A DNA stretch of 64,000 nt from contig NZ_CP039425.1 of assembly GCF_005877055.1 (NCBI RefSeq), positions 62,001-126,000 on the forward strand. Reading direction: 5' to 3'. The DNA comes from Citricoccus sp. SGAir0253. GTDB lineage: Bacteria; Actinomycetota; Actinomycetes; Actinomycetales; Micrococcaceae. The position numbers and the translations under genes were made by a program. This document shows positions 25,973 to 35,479 of the stretch, piece after piece. How positions within the stretch are numbered: position 1 is the first letter of the stretch; each line of letters begins with the position of its first letter. The notes under the pieces were generated by a model. That model was given only the letters and a program-made list of their open reading frames with translations, searched no databases and had not been told where the DNA came from.

Positions 25973-26439
25973 TGGCCAAGGCCCGCATGACTGACCTGAG
26001 TGACCTCCTGACGACCAGGAAATCGTCGGCGCCCGCTGCTGATCCTGCGGTCCCTGCTGAGACGCCAGCTCCTGCTCCGCGCCAAGAAACAAAGAAGTTG
26101 GGCGAGGAGAGCGCGCGGACCTCCAGTGCTCGAGCGGGCAGGGCCAAGCCTGCCGCGCCCCAGGTGAGCGCGACGCCGGCGACCCCCGCAATCCCCGCGG
26201 GCCTGCCCCGCTACCTGACATTGATCCGCAAGGAGTCGCGGATCACCCAGGCTCAGGCGGACCAATTGAGCAGCCTCGTGCGGTCGCTCAACATGGCCCG
26301 TCGAGGGGAAGGAGAGCGGATCACCGACAACACCCTCATTCGGGTTGCGATCGGCCTGTTGCTGGAGAGGGCCGAGGAACTCCAAGGGACAACTGAGGCA
26401 GAGCTCTTTCACTCGATGGGACTCGACCCTATGGAGTGA
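25972..26439 (+). CDS. Centromere-binding partner of ParA (RHH type)
   Basis: A 155-residue protein. A flexible basic, Pro/Ala-rich N-terminal region (about 85 residues) precedes a compact C-terminal domain, ITDNTLIRVAIGLLLERAEEL, which looks like a ribbon-helix-helix fold. The layout matches small ParB-type partners of type Ib ParA proteins, where the flexible tail stimulates the ATPase and the folded part binds iterons. The TGATG overlap with parA supports coupled translation. Two iterons (26435-26466) overlap its stop codon, and the clusters upstream of parA are its probable binding sites. Confidence 0.78.
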   Translation: MAKARMTDLSDLLTTRKSSAPAADPAVPAETPAPAPRQETKKLGEESARTSSARAGRAKPAAPQVSATPATPAIPAGLPRYLTLIRKESRITQAQADQLSSLVRSLNMARRGEGERITDNTLIRVAIGLLLERAEELQGTTEAELFHSMGLDPME

Positions 26440-26466
26440 CAGACTTCCGAACTAACAGACTGCCGG
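26435..26466. repeat. Two tandem 16-bp iterons at the end of par operon
   Basis: AGTGACAGACTTCCGA (26435-26450) is followed directly by ACTAACAGACTGCCGG (26451-26466). They match the consensus of the 24.1-25.3 kb region and overlap the stop of the ParA partner gene. The next 250 bases hold no gene I can support; TTGACC at 26668 may be a -35 element for the following gene. Confidence 0.8.
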
Positions 26467-26720
26467 AGTTGAGGAGTGGCCTCCATAAGACAGGTGCACG
26501 GATGTCTTCCTGAAGCGGTGGGGGAAGGAGGAGGCGGCGGCAACGCCCACCCGTAGGTGATCAGCATAAGAGGAAGCGATATCTTCCCTGCGTTCTGAGG
26601 AATCGGGAGTTGATCATCGGCCGCCACTCATGGTGGGGGAGTGGTGCGTAAAGGGCGGGGACTGGCGTTGACCCGGCTCATCGGTAAGGTCAGACCTACA
26701 CCGAGCCTCCAGGAGAACCC

Positions 26721-27116
26721 ATGTCAGACGTCAGCCCGTACCCCGCGGGCGGGACCCCCCGGACGTTCATCCGTTTCCAGGACGCGGTCGACCAGATGGA
26801 CACGGACGAGATGGCGGCGATGCGTGCCATCCTGGGGCCGAACAAGCAGATCGTCGGGGCCGACTCCCAGGGCGGGACCGACCCCGACGCCTCCGACCGC
26901 ACCGCGGCCGATCTGTCCTCCCTGCCGAAGGGTGCCGTGTTCATCCAGTGCGACGCCGCTGGGCGCCCGCGCGGAGGCAAGGTGACCAAGCGAGCCGGGG
27001 ATGCATACGAGTTCGAGGCCCTGCCCGGCCGGCATCATGACACCGACTCGGCCGCCCAGTACGGCCCGTACCTGCTGGTCTCCGTCCCCAGTGAGCGGGC
27101 CGGCCGCTGGCGTTGA
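26721..27116 (+). CDS. Hypothetical plasmid protein
   Basis: A 131-residue acidic soluble protein with no signal peptide, membrane segment or recognisable domain. CAGGAGAA stands a few bases before the ATG. Conserved-looking parts are FIRFQDAVDQMDTDEMAAMRAILGPN and LPKGAVFIQCDAAGRPRGGKVTKRAGDAYEFEALPG. It follows the partition operon in the same direction and uses typical high-GC third positions, so it is probably a real gene. Function unknown. Confidence 0.6.
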   Translation: MSDVSPYPAGGTPRTFIRFQDAVDQMDTDEMAAMRAILGPNKQIVGADSQGGTDPDASDRTAADLSSLPKGAVFIQCDAAGRPRGGKVTKRAGDAYEFEALPGRHHDTDSAAQYGPYLLVSVPSERAGRWR

Positions 27117-27659
27117 GGCCGCGGCGGGAGTCGGGGGAGTGGTCCGCGCACATGCAGTCCATGAGCTTCCCGTTCTTGTTCCGGCCGCCGTATCGGCCCC
27201 CATCGGGCTCGGCTTGCGCGGCACGACCGACCTCCCCCGCAATGTAGTGCTTATTGTTCTAATCCAGCGGCGATGAGCGCTCGACGCAGGCTTCGCCAGC
27301 CCCTTCTAGGAACGCGGCTCGTTAGCCAGTAAGTGCCGATATGTCGCTCAGACGGAATGCAGGAGCGCCCCCGCGGTAGGTGAAGCATTCCCGGCGTCGG
27401 GAACGGCCCTTGGGTCGCTTTGTGGATGCCCTCCTGCCCTTTCACGAGTGCATCCTTTGCCGCGGTTGTCCTTATTCGACTGACTAGGCCGGACGACTGG
27501 ACACGGACCACTCATGAGGACTGGCTGGTCGCGCTGTGGGAAGCGGTTGGGCGCCGGTTATGGACCGGGCATATTCCCGGCTGGATGAGGGCAGACCTTC
27601 AGCGGCTGCATCACACGAGAATCTGCAAGAACGGATTAGCGCGCTTGCGCAGCCCTGCG
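27117..27659. other. Gene-poor junction between partition and carnitine regions
   Basis: No credible gene. Base composition drops relative to both sides, and short open frames on either strand lack ribosome-binding sites and recognisable motifs. It ends at the stop codon of the serine hydrolase gene. It looks like a recombination scar joining plasmid backbone to the catabolic island. Confidence 0.5.
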
Positions 27660-28838
27660 TTACGGAGAAGGCGAAAGGGTCACACGTGCGAGCTCGGCAA
27701 GAAGATCCTTTGCCCGCCGGTCCTGGTTCTCGGCGAGCATCTCGTTGGTCAGGAAAGAGAAGCCGATGTTCTTGTCGGGCCAGGCGCCATGTAATCCTCC
27801 GCCGGCCCCGGAGTGCCCGAAGGCCGGCGCGACGGGTCCATAGGTGCCGATGGGGTCAGCGAGTTCGTAACCGAGGCCGAAGCGCAGGGGGCGGTCGTTG
27901 ATGGCGTCCAGCCCCTCAGCCCACGTGGTCGTTGCGGCGGACAGGGCTTCGCCGCTGACGACCCCTCCTGCGGATTCGACCAGACGTGAGTAAAGGTTTG
28001 CCATGGCATCGGCAGTGGCGATGCCACCTCCGGCCGAGAGCTCGCCTCGGCGCATGCCAAGGCTGTTGAAGGGGTCCTTGTCCTCGGCTAGGAGGCTCCG
28101 GTACATACGCTCGACGATCTTGCGCCTCTCCGGGTCCTGCAGGAAGGTGCTGATGGCGTAGCTCTCCGAGCGGAAGATCGTCGCGACACGGTGGTCGAGT
28201 TCTTCGGGTAGACCTAGGTAGATCTCCAGTCCGAGAGGTTCGCGGATGAGCTCGCCGATCAATCGGCCCACCGGCTTGCCTGTGGCCCGGCGGAACACCT
28301 CGGTCATCAGGTATCCGTAGGTGGTCGCATGGTAGGCGACCTGCTGGCCGGGTTCCCAGAGGGGTGCTTGGGCGGCCAGTGACCGTGCATTGGCCTCGTT
28401 GTCGAGGTGGGCATCGTCGCCCTGCGGCTCGGGATCCACGTAGGGCAGCCCGACGGTGTGGCTCAGGACCTGAGCCACGGTTACGGACTCCTTGCCACCG
28501 GCGGCGAACTCCGGCCAGTAGTCAGCAACGGGCTTGCCAACGTCAAGCAGGCCGCGATCCGTCAGCATCGCGGCCAGTGTGGCGACCACGCCCTTGGTGC
28601 CGGAGAACATCACGGCCATCGTCTGCGCGGTCCAAGGACTCTCCACCTCCTCCGACGGTGCCGTGCGCTTGTCGGTGCTGCCGCCGTAGAACCGGACCAC
28701 CGGTTCACCGGCGCGGTAGACGCAGAACGCCATGCCACCGTGGGCCTCGGCCAGGTGCCGGGCGAAGACCCCCTGCAAAGCCGAGAAGTCCTGCGCAGGC
28801 AGTCCGCCGTCGTTATGGCTGGCGAATTCACACTTCAT
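27660..28838 (-). CDS. Serine hydrolase, beta-lactamase/EstB family
   Basis: A 392-residue protein of the class C beta-lactamase-like hydrolase family. It has the nucleophile motif SGTK (MFSGTKGVVATLAAML, near residue 79) and YHATTYGYL, matching the YxN-type element. HSGAGGGLHG near the C-terminus takes the place of KTG, which points to esterase rather than penicillin-binding activity. No signal peptide is seen, so it should act in the cytoplasm. AAGGAGAA precedes the ATG. As the last gene of a carnitine-type operon with a peptide-like importer, it may hydrolyse imported acyl-carnitines or other choline-type esters; that is inference. Confidence 0.8.
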   Translation of the reverse strand: MKCEFASHNDGGLPAQDFSALQGVFARHLAEAHGGMAFCVYRAGEPVVRFYGGSTDKRTAPSEEVESPWTAQTMAVMFSGTKGVVATLAAMLTDRGLLDVGKPVADYWPEFAAGGKESVTVAQVLSHTVGLPYVDPEPQGDDAHLDNEANARSLAAQAPLWEPGQQVAYHATTYGYLMTEVFRRATGKPVGRLIGELIREPLGLEIYLGLPEELDHRVATIFRSESYAISTFLQDPERRKIVERMYRSLLAEDKDPFNSLGMRRGELSAGGGIATADAMANLYSRLVESAGGVVSGEALSAATTTWAEGLDAINDRPLRFGLGYELADPIGTYGPVAPAFGHSGAGGGLHGAWPDKNIGFSFLTNEMLAENQDRRAKDLLAELARVTLSPSP

Positions 28839-28867
28839 GGTTCTCCTTCGGAAAGGGGGTGGGCAGG

Positions 28868-30574
28868 TCAGAGCGTCGGTACGTTCGCCAGCAGGGCCCT
28901 CGTGTAGTCGTGCTGTGGGTTCTCAAGGACCTCGTCCGTGCTTCCGCATTCGACGATCTTCCCGTTCTGCAGGATCGCGATGCGTTGGGAGATATGGCGG
29001 GCGAGGGTGATGTTGTGCGTGACGAAAAGCATTGACATCCTCGTCTCGTGCTGCAGCGTGCGCAGCAGGTCGATGATGGACGCCTGGACGGAGACGTCCA
29101 GGGCAGAGGTGACCTCATCGCAGACCAGCAGGGACGGCGCGTTCACCAGTGCCCGGGCAATGGCGGCGCGCTGGCGCTCACCACCGCTGAGGTCGCCCGG
29201 TCGGCGATTCAGGTACCCGCTGCCGAGGCGGACTTGGTCGAGGGCCTCCAGTACCCGGTCGCGGCGTTCCTTCCGGTCCATCGTGCCGGACATCTGCAGC
29301 GGCACCTCGATCGATTCACCGATGGTGCGCCGGGGGTTCAGGGAGGAGAACGGGCTCTGGAAGACGTACTGGATCCGCTGGCGCTGTTCACCAGTGCGAG
29401 CCCGGGTCCCGGCGGCCAAGGTGTCGCCGGACAGTTGGATCTGGCCGGAGTAGTTGTCGTTGAGTCCGGCGACGCAGCGGGAGAGGGTGGTCTTGCCCGA
29501 GCCCGACTCGCCGAGCAGCATCATGGACTCGCCCTCGGCCAGCGTGAAGTCGATGCCGGCCAGGATCTGGTTGCTGCCGTAGGCCAGCTCGAGGCCGGAC
29601 ACCTCCAAGAGAGGTGCCGTCGATCGCGCCAGGCCGGCGGAGCGTGGTGCGCCGGCGGGCAGGGTGCCGGGTTGCGGTCCGGTCGTCTCGGAAGGGCGGT
29701 CCACGACTTGCTGTTCGCCCGTGATGGTGGGGGTGCGGCCGAGGCGGCGCCTGCCGGCGAGATCGGGCACGGAGTCCAGCAGCTTGCGAGTGTAGTGGTG
29801 CTGCGGCTGGTAGAGCACCTGTGCCGTCGGTCCCTGTTCGACGACCTCGCCGGAGAGCATGACGACCACCTCGTCGGCGATCTTGGCCACGACCGCTAGG
29901 TCATGGGTGATGTAGAGTCCCGCGACGTGGTGCCGTTCGGCCAGTTGGGCGATGGTCTGCAGGACCAGGGCCTGGGTGGTGACGTCGAGGCCGGTGGTGG
30001 GTTCATCCATGACGATCACGCGAGGCCGGCAGGCGAAGGCCATGGCGATGCCGACGCGCTGTTGCTGTCCCCCGGAGAGCTGGTGCGGGTAGCGACGTTG
30101 GTAGGCCTCGTCGTTGGCAAGGCCCACTTCGGCCAGGGCTTCGCTCACCCGCTCCCGGCGTTCCGCGACCGAGCCGCCATAGCCTTGGACCTGGAGCGTT
30201 TCGAGGATCTGCTCACCGATGTGCATCGCGGGGTTCAGGGAGAGCGCCGGGTCCTGCGGTACGTAGGAGATGACCCCGCCACGCAACTTTCGGCGTTGCC
30301 CCTCGGGCAGGGCCAGGATGTCGGACGTCGGACCGGGCCCGGAGATCCGGATCTCACCGCCGGTGTGCTTCAGGCCCCGCCTGAAGTGCCCCAGGCATGC
30401 CAGTCCGGCGGTGGTCTTGCCGGAACCCGACTCTCCCACGAGGGCCAGGATCTTTCCGGGGTGCAGCTCGAAAGAGACGCCATGGAGGATCTCCGCCCCG
30501 GCGGTCGTGGTAATCCGCAGTCCGGAGGTACGAAGGACGGCGGTCCTGATGGGGTCTTGGAGGGACGTGCTCAT
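28868..30574 (-). CDS. Fused ABC importer ATPase (DppD-DppF type)
   Basis: A 568-residue protein with two complete ABC ATPase halves, as in fused DppDF/YejF-like proteins. The first half has the P-loop GESGSGKTTAGLA, signature HQLSGGQQQRVGIAMA and Walker B VIVMDEPTTGLD. The second has GESGSGKTTLSRC, LSGGERQRAAIARALV and LLVCDEVTSALD. It powers uptake through the two permeases encoded just upstream. The ATG at 30574 overlaps the permease stop as ATGA; the open frame extends upstream but inside the permease gene. Dpp-type specificity is by family, and the context suggests quaternary ammonium compounds or their conjugates. Confidence 0.9.
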   Translation of the reverse strand: MSTSLQDPIRTAVLRTSGLRITTTAGAEILHGVSFELHPGKILALVGESGSGKTTAGLACLGHFRRGLKHTGGEIRISGPGPTSDILALPEGQRRKLRGGVISYVPQDPALSLNPAMHIGEQILETLQVQGYGGSVAERRERVSEALAEVGLANDEAYQRRYPHQLSGGQQQRVGIAMAFACRPRVIVMDEPTTGLDVTTQALVLQTIAQLAERHHVAGLYITHDLAVVAKIADEVVVMLSGEVVEQGPTAQVLYQPQHHYTRKLLDSVPDLAGRRRLGRTPTITGEQQVVDRPSETTGPQPGTLPAGAPRSAGLARSTAPLLEVSGLELAYGSNQILAGIDFTLAEGESMMLLGESGSGKTTLSRCVAGLNDNYSGQIQLSGDTLAAGTRARTGEQRQRIQYVFQSPFSSLNPRRTIGESIEVPLQMSGTMDRKERRDRVLEALDQVRLGSGYLNRRPGDLSGGERQRAAIARALVNAPSLLVCDEVTSALDVSVQASIIDLLRTLQHETRMSMLFVTHNITLARHISQRIAILQNGKIVECGSTDEVLENPQHDYTRALLANVPTL

Positions 30575-31458
30575 GCGCTGGCTCCCACGGTCGTGTTCGC
30601 CGCCGCGCGGGCGAGCGAATCGGTGATCAGGTTGATGCCCACGGTCAGGACGGCGATGGCCAGAACGGGCAGGATCACGCCCCAAGGCTGGATGACCAGC
30701 GCGATCCGGTTCTCGTTGATCATCAGCCCCCAGTCGGCGGTGGGCGGCTGCATGCCTAGGCCGAGGAAAGACAGGGACGCCACGGCACCGATGGAGTAGG
30801 TCATGCGCAGGCCCAGCTCGACCATCAATGGACCGGTGATGTTCGGCAGCACGTCCTGCACCAGAATCTTCCACCGCGGCACGGCGTACATCTCGGCCGC
30901 CCGGATGAAGTCCTCGGTGATGACGTCCACCGTGGCGGAGCGGGTCACCCGGGCGATCCGTGGTGCGTGGGTGATGCCGATCACGACCACCAGGACCCAG
31001 CCCTGCGGTCCCAGGACCGTGATGGCCAGCAACGCGAACACCAGCGAGGGCAACGCCAGCAGGACATCATTGCTGCGCATGATCACGCTGTCCACACGAC
31101 CGCCCTGGTATGCCGCGGTCATCCCCGCCAGCACACCGAGGACCATGCCCAGCAGTGTGGCCAAGGCGGAGTAGGCCAACAGGCGCAACCCGCCGTCGAG
31201 GAAGCGGCTGAGCACGTCCCGCCCGAGGTTGTCGGTGCCGAACAGCCCGTCGGGCTGGAACGGCCGACCGGTGAACTCGGTGCTGGTGACGCCGGTGACC
31301 AGCGGCATCAGCACTGGGCCCAGCAGGGCCAGGAGCACGACCGTCCCGGCCAGGCCGATACCGATCTTCGCCTGGCGCTGTGCCACCAGTCGGTGGAGCA
31401 GGCCGGGGGGTGCCTTGGTCTCCCGGGTGATGATCTGGGGCGAGTCGATAGCGGTCAT
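30571..31458 (-). CDS. ABC importer permease, DppC type
   Basis: A 295-residue inner-membrane permease with about six transmembrane segments. An N-terminal segment (IGIGLAGTVVLLALLGPVLMPLV) precedes the FGTDNLGRDVLSRFLDGGLR motif diagnostic of DppC/OppC. The EAA-loop region is RAAEMYAVPRWKILVQDVLPN. The start is the ATG of the ATGA overlap with the DppB-type gene. It pairs with that permease and the fused ATPase in a complete importer. Confidence 0.9.
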   Translation of the reverse strand: MTAIDSPQIITRETKAPPGLLHRLVAQRQAKIGIGLAGTVVLLALLGPVLMPLVTGVTSTEFTGRPFQPDGLFGTDNLGRDVLSRFLDGGLRLLAYSALATLLGMVLGVLAGMTAAYQGGRVDSVIMRSNDVLLALPSLVFALLAITVLGPQGWVLVVVIGITHAPRIARVTRSATVDVITEDFIRAAEMYAVPRWKILVQDVLPNITGPLMVELGLRMTYSIGAVASLSFLGLGMQPPTADWGLMINENRIALVIQPWGVILPVLAIAVLTVGINLITDSLARAAANTTVGASA

Positions 31459-32411
31459 CGGGCACCTCCGGTGCGCAACTTCGGATTGGTGACGATGCCG
31501 ACGACGTCGGCCAGCAGGTTCACCACGATGTAGACGGCGGCGATGAGGAGGGCGAGCACCTGGACCACCTGCACGTCCCGGTTCGTCACCGCGTCCACGA
31601 GGGCTTGGCCGATGCCGGGGTAGCGGAAGAGGAACTCGACGACGACCACGCCGCCGGCCATCCACGCCAGCTGGATGGCGACCACTTGGGCGACGGGGGA
31701 GAGGGCATGCGGCAGGGCGTGCTTGAGGATGACCTGCCGTTCAGGCACGCCCTTGAGCCGGGCCATCTCCACGTACCCGGACTCGAGGACCTCCAGCATC
31801 GTGGCCCGCATCATCCGGATGATGTACGGAGTGACCACGAGGACCAGGGTCAGCGTCGGCAGGATGAGCTGCAGCGGGTAGTTCCACACCGGCTCCCCCG
31901 GGGGGGCCATGGTGACCGAGGGCAGGAGGGTGAAGACGGTCGTCGAGAAGAGGGTGACCAGGGCGATGCCGATGACGAACTCCGGCAGGGCGGCCAACAC
32001 CAGGCTGGTACCCGTGGCGATGTGGTCGCCGGCCCGGCCTCGGCGCAGGGCGCTGTAGGTGCCCACCAGCAGGCCCACGGGGATGCTGATGATGCCGGCC
32101 GCGAGCAGCAGGACCAGGGAGGCCCCGATCCGCTCTCCCAGCAGGGCGCTGACCGGGCCGCCGGAGGCCGCGGAGACGCCGAGGTCCCCGGTGAGCAGGC
32201 CCCCCAGCCACATCAGGTAGCGCTGCCAGACGGGGTCGTTGAGGTTCATCTGCTCGCGGAGGGCGGCCAGCCGTTCCGGCGTGGCCTGCTGGCCCAGGAT
32301 GGCCTGTGCCGGATCGCCGGGCAGCAGCAGGGTGGCGACGAAGACCAGCACGGACACGGCCAGCAGGATCAGCACGCTGGTGGCGAGCCTGCGCAGGATG
32401 ATGGGCGTCAT
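31455..32411 (-). CDS. ABC importer permease, DppB type
   Basis: A 318-residue permease beginning MTPIILRRLATSVLILLAVSVLVFVATLLLPGDPA, the conserved N-terminal arrangement of DppB/OppB proteins. Further transmembrane segments follow, with the EAA-type loop EMARLKGVPERQVILKHALPHALSP. ATGA overlaps join it to the binding-protein gene before and the DppC-type gene after, so the importer genes form one translationally coupled unit. Confidence 0.9.
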   Translation of the reverse strand: MTPIILRRLATSVLILLAVSVLVFVATLLLPGDPAQAILGQQATPERLAALREQMNLNDPVWQRYLMWLGGLLTGDLGVSAASGGPVSALLGERIGASLVLLLAAGIISIPVGLLVGTYSALRRGRAGDHIATGTSLVLAALPEFVIGIALVTLFSTTVFTLLPSVTMAPPGEPVWNYPLQLILPTLTLVLVVTPYIIRMMRATMLEVLESGYVEMARLKGVPERQVILKHALPHALSPVAQVVAIQLAWMAGGVVVVEFLFRYPGIGQALVDAVTNRDVQVVQVLALLIAAVYIVVNLLADVVGIVTNPKLRTGGAR

Positions 32412-34015
32412 GATGCGACTCCTAGCCAGACGCGGCGGAATTCGAAGCCGGACAGGGCCAGCCCGGTGCGGCTGGGGACGAGCCCGGCCACATATTGCTG
32501 GTAGGCGTCCGCCTGGTTGGCGTGCCCCCAGATGATGTAGCCGCCCTCCTCGTACTCAATCTGCATGGCTTTGGCGATCAACGCGTTGCGCTCCTCTTCA
32601 TCCAGGGTCGCGGTCGCCTTCTTCACCAACGCGGTGAACTCGGGGTGGTCCCAGTGCGTCTCGTTGAACGGCGAGGTGGGCAGGGTGCTCGCGTTGACCT
32701 GCGGCAGGTAGTTGCGGGTGTAGTAGAAGTCTTGGGCGAAGTCCCACTGCAGGTAGCCGTCTCCGAAGAACGTGGTGGTGTCCACCTGCCGGATCTTGAC
32801 CGTGATCCCAGCGGCGGCTGCCTGCTGGGCGAAGACCTGTGCCGCCTCCACGGCCCCGGACTGGATCGGCGCGGTGACCAGTTCCACGGTGAGCCCGTCC
32901 GGGTAGCCGGCCGCGGCCAGCAGTTCCTTGGCCCGGGCGATGTCCTGCTCACGCTGGGGGAGGTGCTTGGGGTAGCCCGGGTCGAAGGGCGAGTACATGT
33001 CGTTGCCGAGGCTGCCGTTGCCACTGAGGACCTGCTCGATCATCTGCTCGCGGTCCACGACCAGACGGAAGGCCTGGCGGACGCGGTTGTCGTCGAACGG
33101 GGGTCGGTCCACGCGCATCGTGAACGGCATCCAGGCGCCGGTCTCCGCGTTGAGGATGCTGATGCGCGGGTCCGCATCGATGACCTCGAGCAGCGTCAAC
33201 GGGATCTGGCCGATGGCATCGACCTGGGTCGAGAGCAGCGCGTTGATCAGCGCGTCGTCGTCACTGAAATTCAGGATCTCGAGCTCGTCCAGGTACGGTT
33301 CGGCCTCGCGCCAGTAGCGGTCGTTGCGGACGAAGACGCTATTGCGTCCGGGAGCGAACGACCGGTACTTGAAGGGGCCGGTGCCGACCGGACGAGCCGG
33401 GTCGTAGTCGGCGGGCACGATGCCCAGGGTGTACTGCCCCAGGGAGTCGTCGAAGGTCGCGCTGGGACTGTTCAGCCGGAACTCCACCCGGTAGTCGTCC
33501 ACCACGGCCACCTCGTCCAGGATCGCCAGCGCGGCGGCGCCGCTCTTGGGATCGTCGGGGTTGGTGATCCGGGCGAAGCTGGCGGCGACGTCCTTGCCGG
33601 TCACGGGGCGGCCATCGTGGAACAGCACGTCGCGTCGCAGGTCCACGGTCCAGACCCGCGCGTCGTCCGAGGCTGTGACCTGGGCCGCCAGGAGCGGCTG
33701 CAGGTCGTAGTTCTCGTCCCGGTACAGCAGGGGCTCGTACAGGTTGATCACCCGCGCGATGTCGGTGGTGCTCACGGAGGAATGGGCATCCAGGCTGTCG
33801 GCTGCGCCGCCTCCTGCCAGACCCACCCGCAACCGGCCGCCACGCTGGGGCGCGCCGCCCGGGGCGGACAGCACCGCGGCGGGGCCGGCCCCGCATGCGG
33901 TCAGGAACCCGCCCAGCCCCAGGGCCAGGCCCATCCCGAGCACGTGGCGACGGGTCGGGGTCGCGGACGACGACCTGGCGGGAGGTTGTCCATGAAGAAC
34001 AGGAGACGTTTCCAC
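32408..34015 (-). CDS. ABC importer substrate-binding lipoprotein, DppA type
   Basis: A 535-residue SBP_bac_5 family protein. A twin-Arg-like start (TRRHVLGMGLALGLGGFLTAC) ends in a lipobox Cys near residue 41, so it should be lipid-anchored, possibly exported by Tat. Typical blocks are INLYEPLLYRDENYDLQPLLAAQVT, WTVDLRRDVLFHDGRPVTGKDVAASFARI and RQAFRLVVDREQMIEQVLSG. The GTG at 34015 has AGAAAGAAGGA just before it. It follows the thioesterase by 26 bases in the carnitine operon and probably binds carnitine conjugates or another betaine-like ligand rather than peptides, by context. Confidence 0.87.
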   Translation of the reverse strand: METSPVLHGQPPARSSSATPTRRHVLGMGLALGLGGFLTACGAGPAAVLSAPGGAPQRGGRLRVGLAGGGAADSLDAHSSVSTTDIARVINLYEPLLYRDENYDLQPLLAAQVTASDDARVWTVDLRRDVLFHDGRPVTGKDVAASFARITNPDDPKSGAAALAILDEVAVVDDYRVEFRLNSPSATFDDSLGQYTLGIVPADYDPARPVGTGPFKYRSFAPGRNSVFVRNDRYWREAEPYLDELEILNFSDDDALINALLSTQVDAIGQIPLTLLEVIDADPRISILNAETGAWMPFTMRVDRPPFDDNRVRQAFRLVVDREQMIEQVLSGNGSLGNDMYSPFDPGYPKHLPQREQDIARAKELLAAAGYPDGLTVELVTAPIQSGAVEAAQVFAQQAAAAGITVKIRQVDTTTFFGDGYLQWDFAQDFYYTRNYLPQVNASTLPTSPFNETHWDHPEFTALVKKATATLDEEERNALIAKAMQIEYEEGGYIIWGHANQADAYQQYVAGLVPSRTGLALSGFEFRRVWLGVAS

Positions 34016-34041
34016 TGGTCCTTCTTTCTGACGGTGGGCGG

Positions 34042-34512
34042 CTAGGACCGGACGGCCCGGCCCGTCCAGTCCGGGGCCGGCTCGCCCGGACCCGGGATGA
34101 GCGACGTGATGGCGTCGACGACGGAAGGGGGGAACGGGGCGCTGCGCCCCGACTGCTGGTCAACGTGCAGTGCCAGCAGTTCCTCGGTGGAGATCAGCGT
34201 GTCGCCGGCGTGCATCTCGTGGGCCAGGTGCAGTTTCTTCGGCCCGGCGCCGACGAGGCGGGAGGTGATCGTGAGCTCGGTGTCGAGGCTGGTCTCGGCC
34301 AGGTAGCGGATGTGCGCCTCGACCGTGTAGAGCGAGTGCCCGGTGGATTGCCGGTACTCCTCGTCCAAGCCGATTTGGTCCATGACCTGGTCCGTGGCGT
34401 GGCCGAAGACCAGGACGTAGAAGGCCTCGGACATGTGGCCGTTGTAGTCGATCCACGCCGGCTGCACTCGGCACCGGTACTCGCGCAACGTCCCGGAGGC
34501 CAGGCCGCTCAT
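34042..34512 (-). CDS. Hotdog thioesterase (betainyl-CoA thioesterase-like)
   Basis: A 156-residue hotdog-fold protein of the 4-hydroxybenzoyl-CoA thioesterase type. The motif WIDYNGHMSEAFYVLVFGHATD contains the catalytic Asp/His region. In known aerobic carnitine catabolism, cleavage of dehydrocarnitine gives betainyl-CoA, which such a thioesterase hydrolyses to glycine betaine. The gene overlaps the carnitine dehydrogenase stop by ATGA, in the same order as in characterised carnitine loci. The assignment rests on this context. Confidence 0.82.
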   Translation of the reverse strand: MSGLASGTLREYRCRVQPAWIDYNGHMSEAFYVLVFGHATDQVMDQIGLDEEYRQSTGHSLYTVEAHIRYLAETSLDTELTITSRLVGAGPKKLHLAHEMHAGDTLISTEELLALHVDQQSGRSAPFPPSVVDAITSLIPGPGEPAPDWTGRAVRS

Positions 34513-35477
34513 GCGGTGCCACCCTTGACCTCGGCGATGGCGTTGCGGATGGCGATGATCGCCTCATCGCGCTCGGCCACGAGTTCGACGACGGACCGTC
34601 CGGCCGCCTCTTCATCACAGCCGGCAATGACCGCGTTGCGCAGTTCGGGTGTCAGCTCGGGGGCCTGCAGCCGGGTCCACGGGGACAGCAGGGAGGGTCC
34701 GAAGTGGTCGAGCATGTGGGCCATTCCGCCCTCGCCACCGGCGAGATGGAACGTCAGCATCGGTCCCTGCAGCGGCCAGCGCAGGCCCGGCCCGTCGGTG
34801 ATGGCCAGGTCGATCTGCTCCACCGTGGCCTCTCCGTTGTCCACCATGTGCAGCGCCTCACGCCACAGCGCCTCCTGCAGACGGTTGGCGATGAACCCCG
34901 GCACCTCACGGTCCATGGTGATGACGGACTTGCCGATCATCTCGTACCAGGCGGCGGCCCACCGCACGGCGGTCGCCGAGGTCTGCTCGCCGCCCACCAC
35001 CTCGACCAGCGGGATGAGGTACGGGGGATTGAACGGGTGCCCCACCACCAGGCGGGACGGGTTCCGTGCCTCGGTGGCCATCTCCGTCATGCCATACCCG
35101 GAGGTGGAGGAGGCGATGACGACGTCGGGATCCGTCACCGCGTCGACCTGGGCCAGGAGCGACCGCTTCAGTTCCAGGACCTCCGGGGCGCTCTCCTGCA
35201 CGAAGCCGGCACCAGTGACGGCCTCGGCGAGGTCGGTATGGACGGTGATGTTGTCCTTCGACGCGTTCGGGGCCAGGCCCAGCCGGGTCAGGGCCGGCCA
35301 CGCGGCGTCGATGAGCCGGCGAAGTCGGGGCTCGGCGTCCGGTGAGGGATCCCAGGCCTTCACGCGGTAGCCGCGGGCCAGGAAGTACGCCGCCCACCCC
35401 CCGCCGATGGTGCCGATGCCCACACAGGCGATCGTGTCGACGTCGTTGATGTCCCGCGGGGTGAAATCTTCGGTCAT
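34509..35477 (-). CDS. L-carnitine dehydrogenase
   Basis: A 322-residue NAD-dependent dehydrogenase of the 3-hydroxyacyl-CoA dehydrogenase family. The Rossmann motif IACVGIGTIGGGWAAYFLARGY lies at the N-terminus. SSTSGYGMTEMATEARNPSRLVVGHPFNPPYLIPLVEVV with its catalytic His and the EVPGFIANRLQEALWREALHMV block match carnitine 3-dehydrogenases. It would oxidise L-carnitine to 3-dehydrocarnitine. The ATG at 35477 is 2 bases from the BKACE stop. BKACE and thioesterase neighbours make the assignment strong, although other beta-hydroxy acid substrates remain possible. Confidence 0.88.
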   Translation of the reverse strand: MTEDFTPRDINDVDTIACVGIGTIGGGWAAYFLARGYRVKAWDPSPDAEPRLRRLIDAAWPALTRLGLAPNASKDNITVHTDLAEAVTGAGFVQESAPEVLELKRSLLAQVDAVTDPDVVIASSTSGYGMTEMATEARNPSRLVVGHPFNPPYLIPLVEVVGGEQTSATAVRWAAAWYEMIGKSVITMDREVPGFIANRLQEALWREALHMVDNGEATVEQIDLAITDGPGLRWPLQGPMLTFHLAGGEGGMAHMLDHFGPSLLSPWTRLQAPELTPELRNAVIAGCDEEAAGRSVVELVAERDEAIIAIRNAIAEVKGGTA

Positions 35478-35479
35478 GG

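Noticed and set aside
27420-27794. Plus-strand 124-residue frame in the junction region
   Set aside because: No ribosome-binding site or motif, and its second half lies opposite the serine hydrolase gene.
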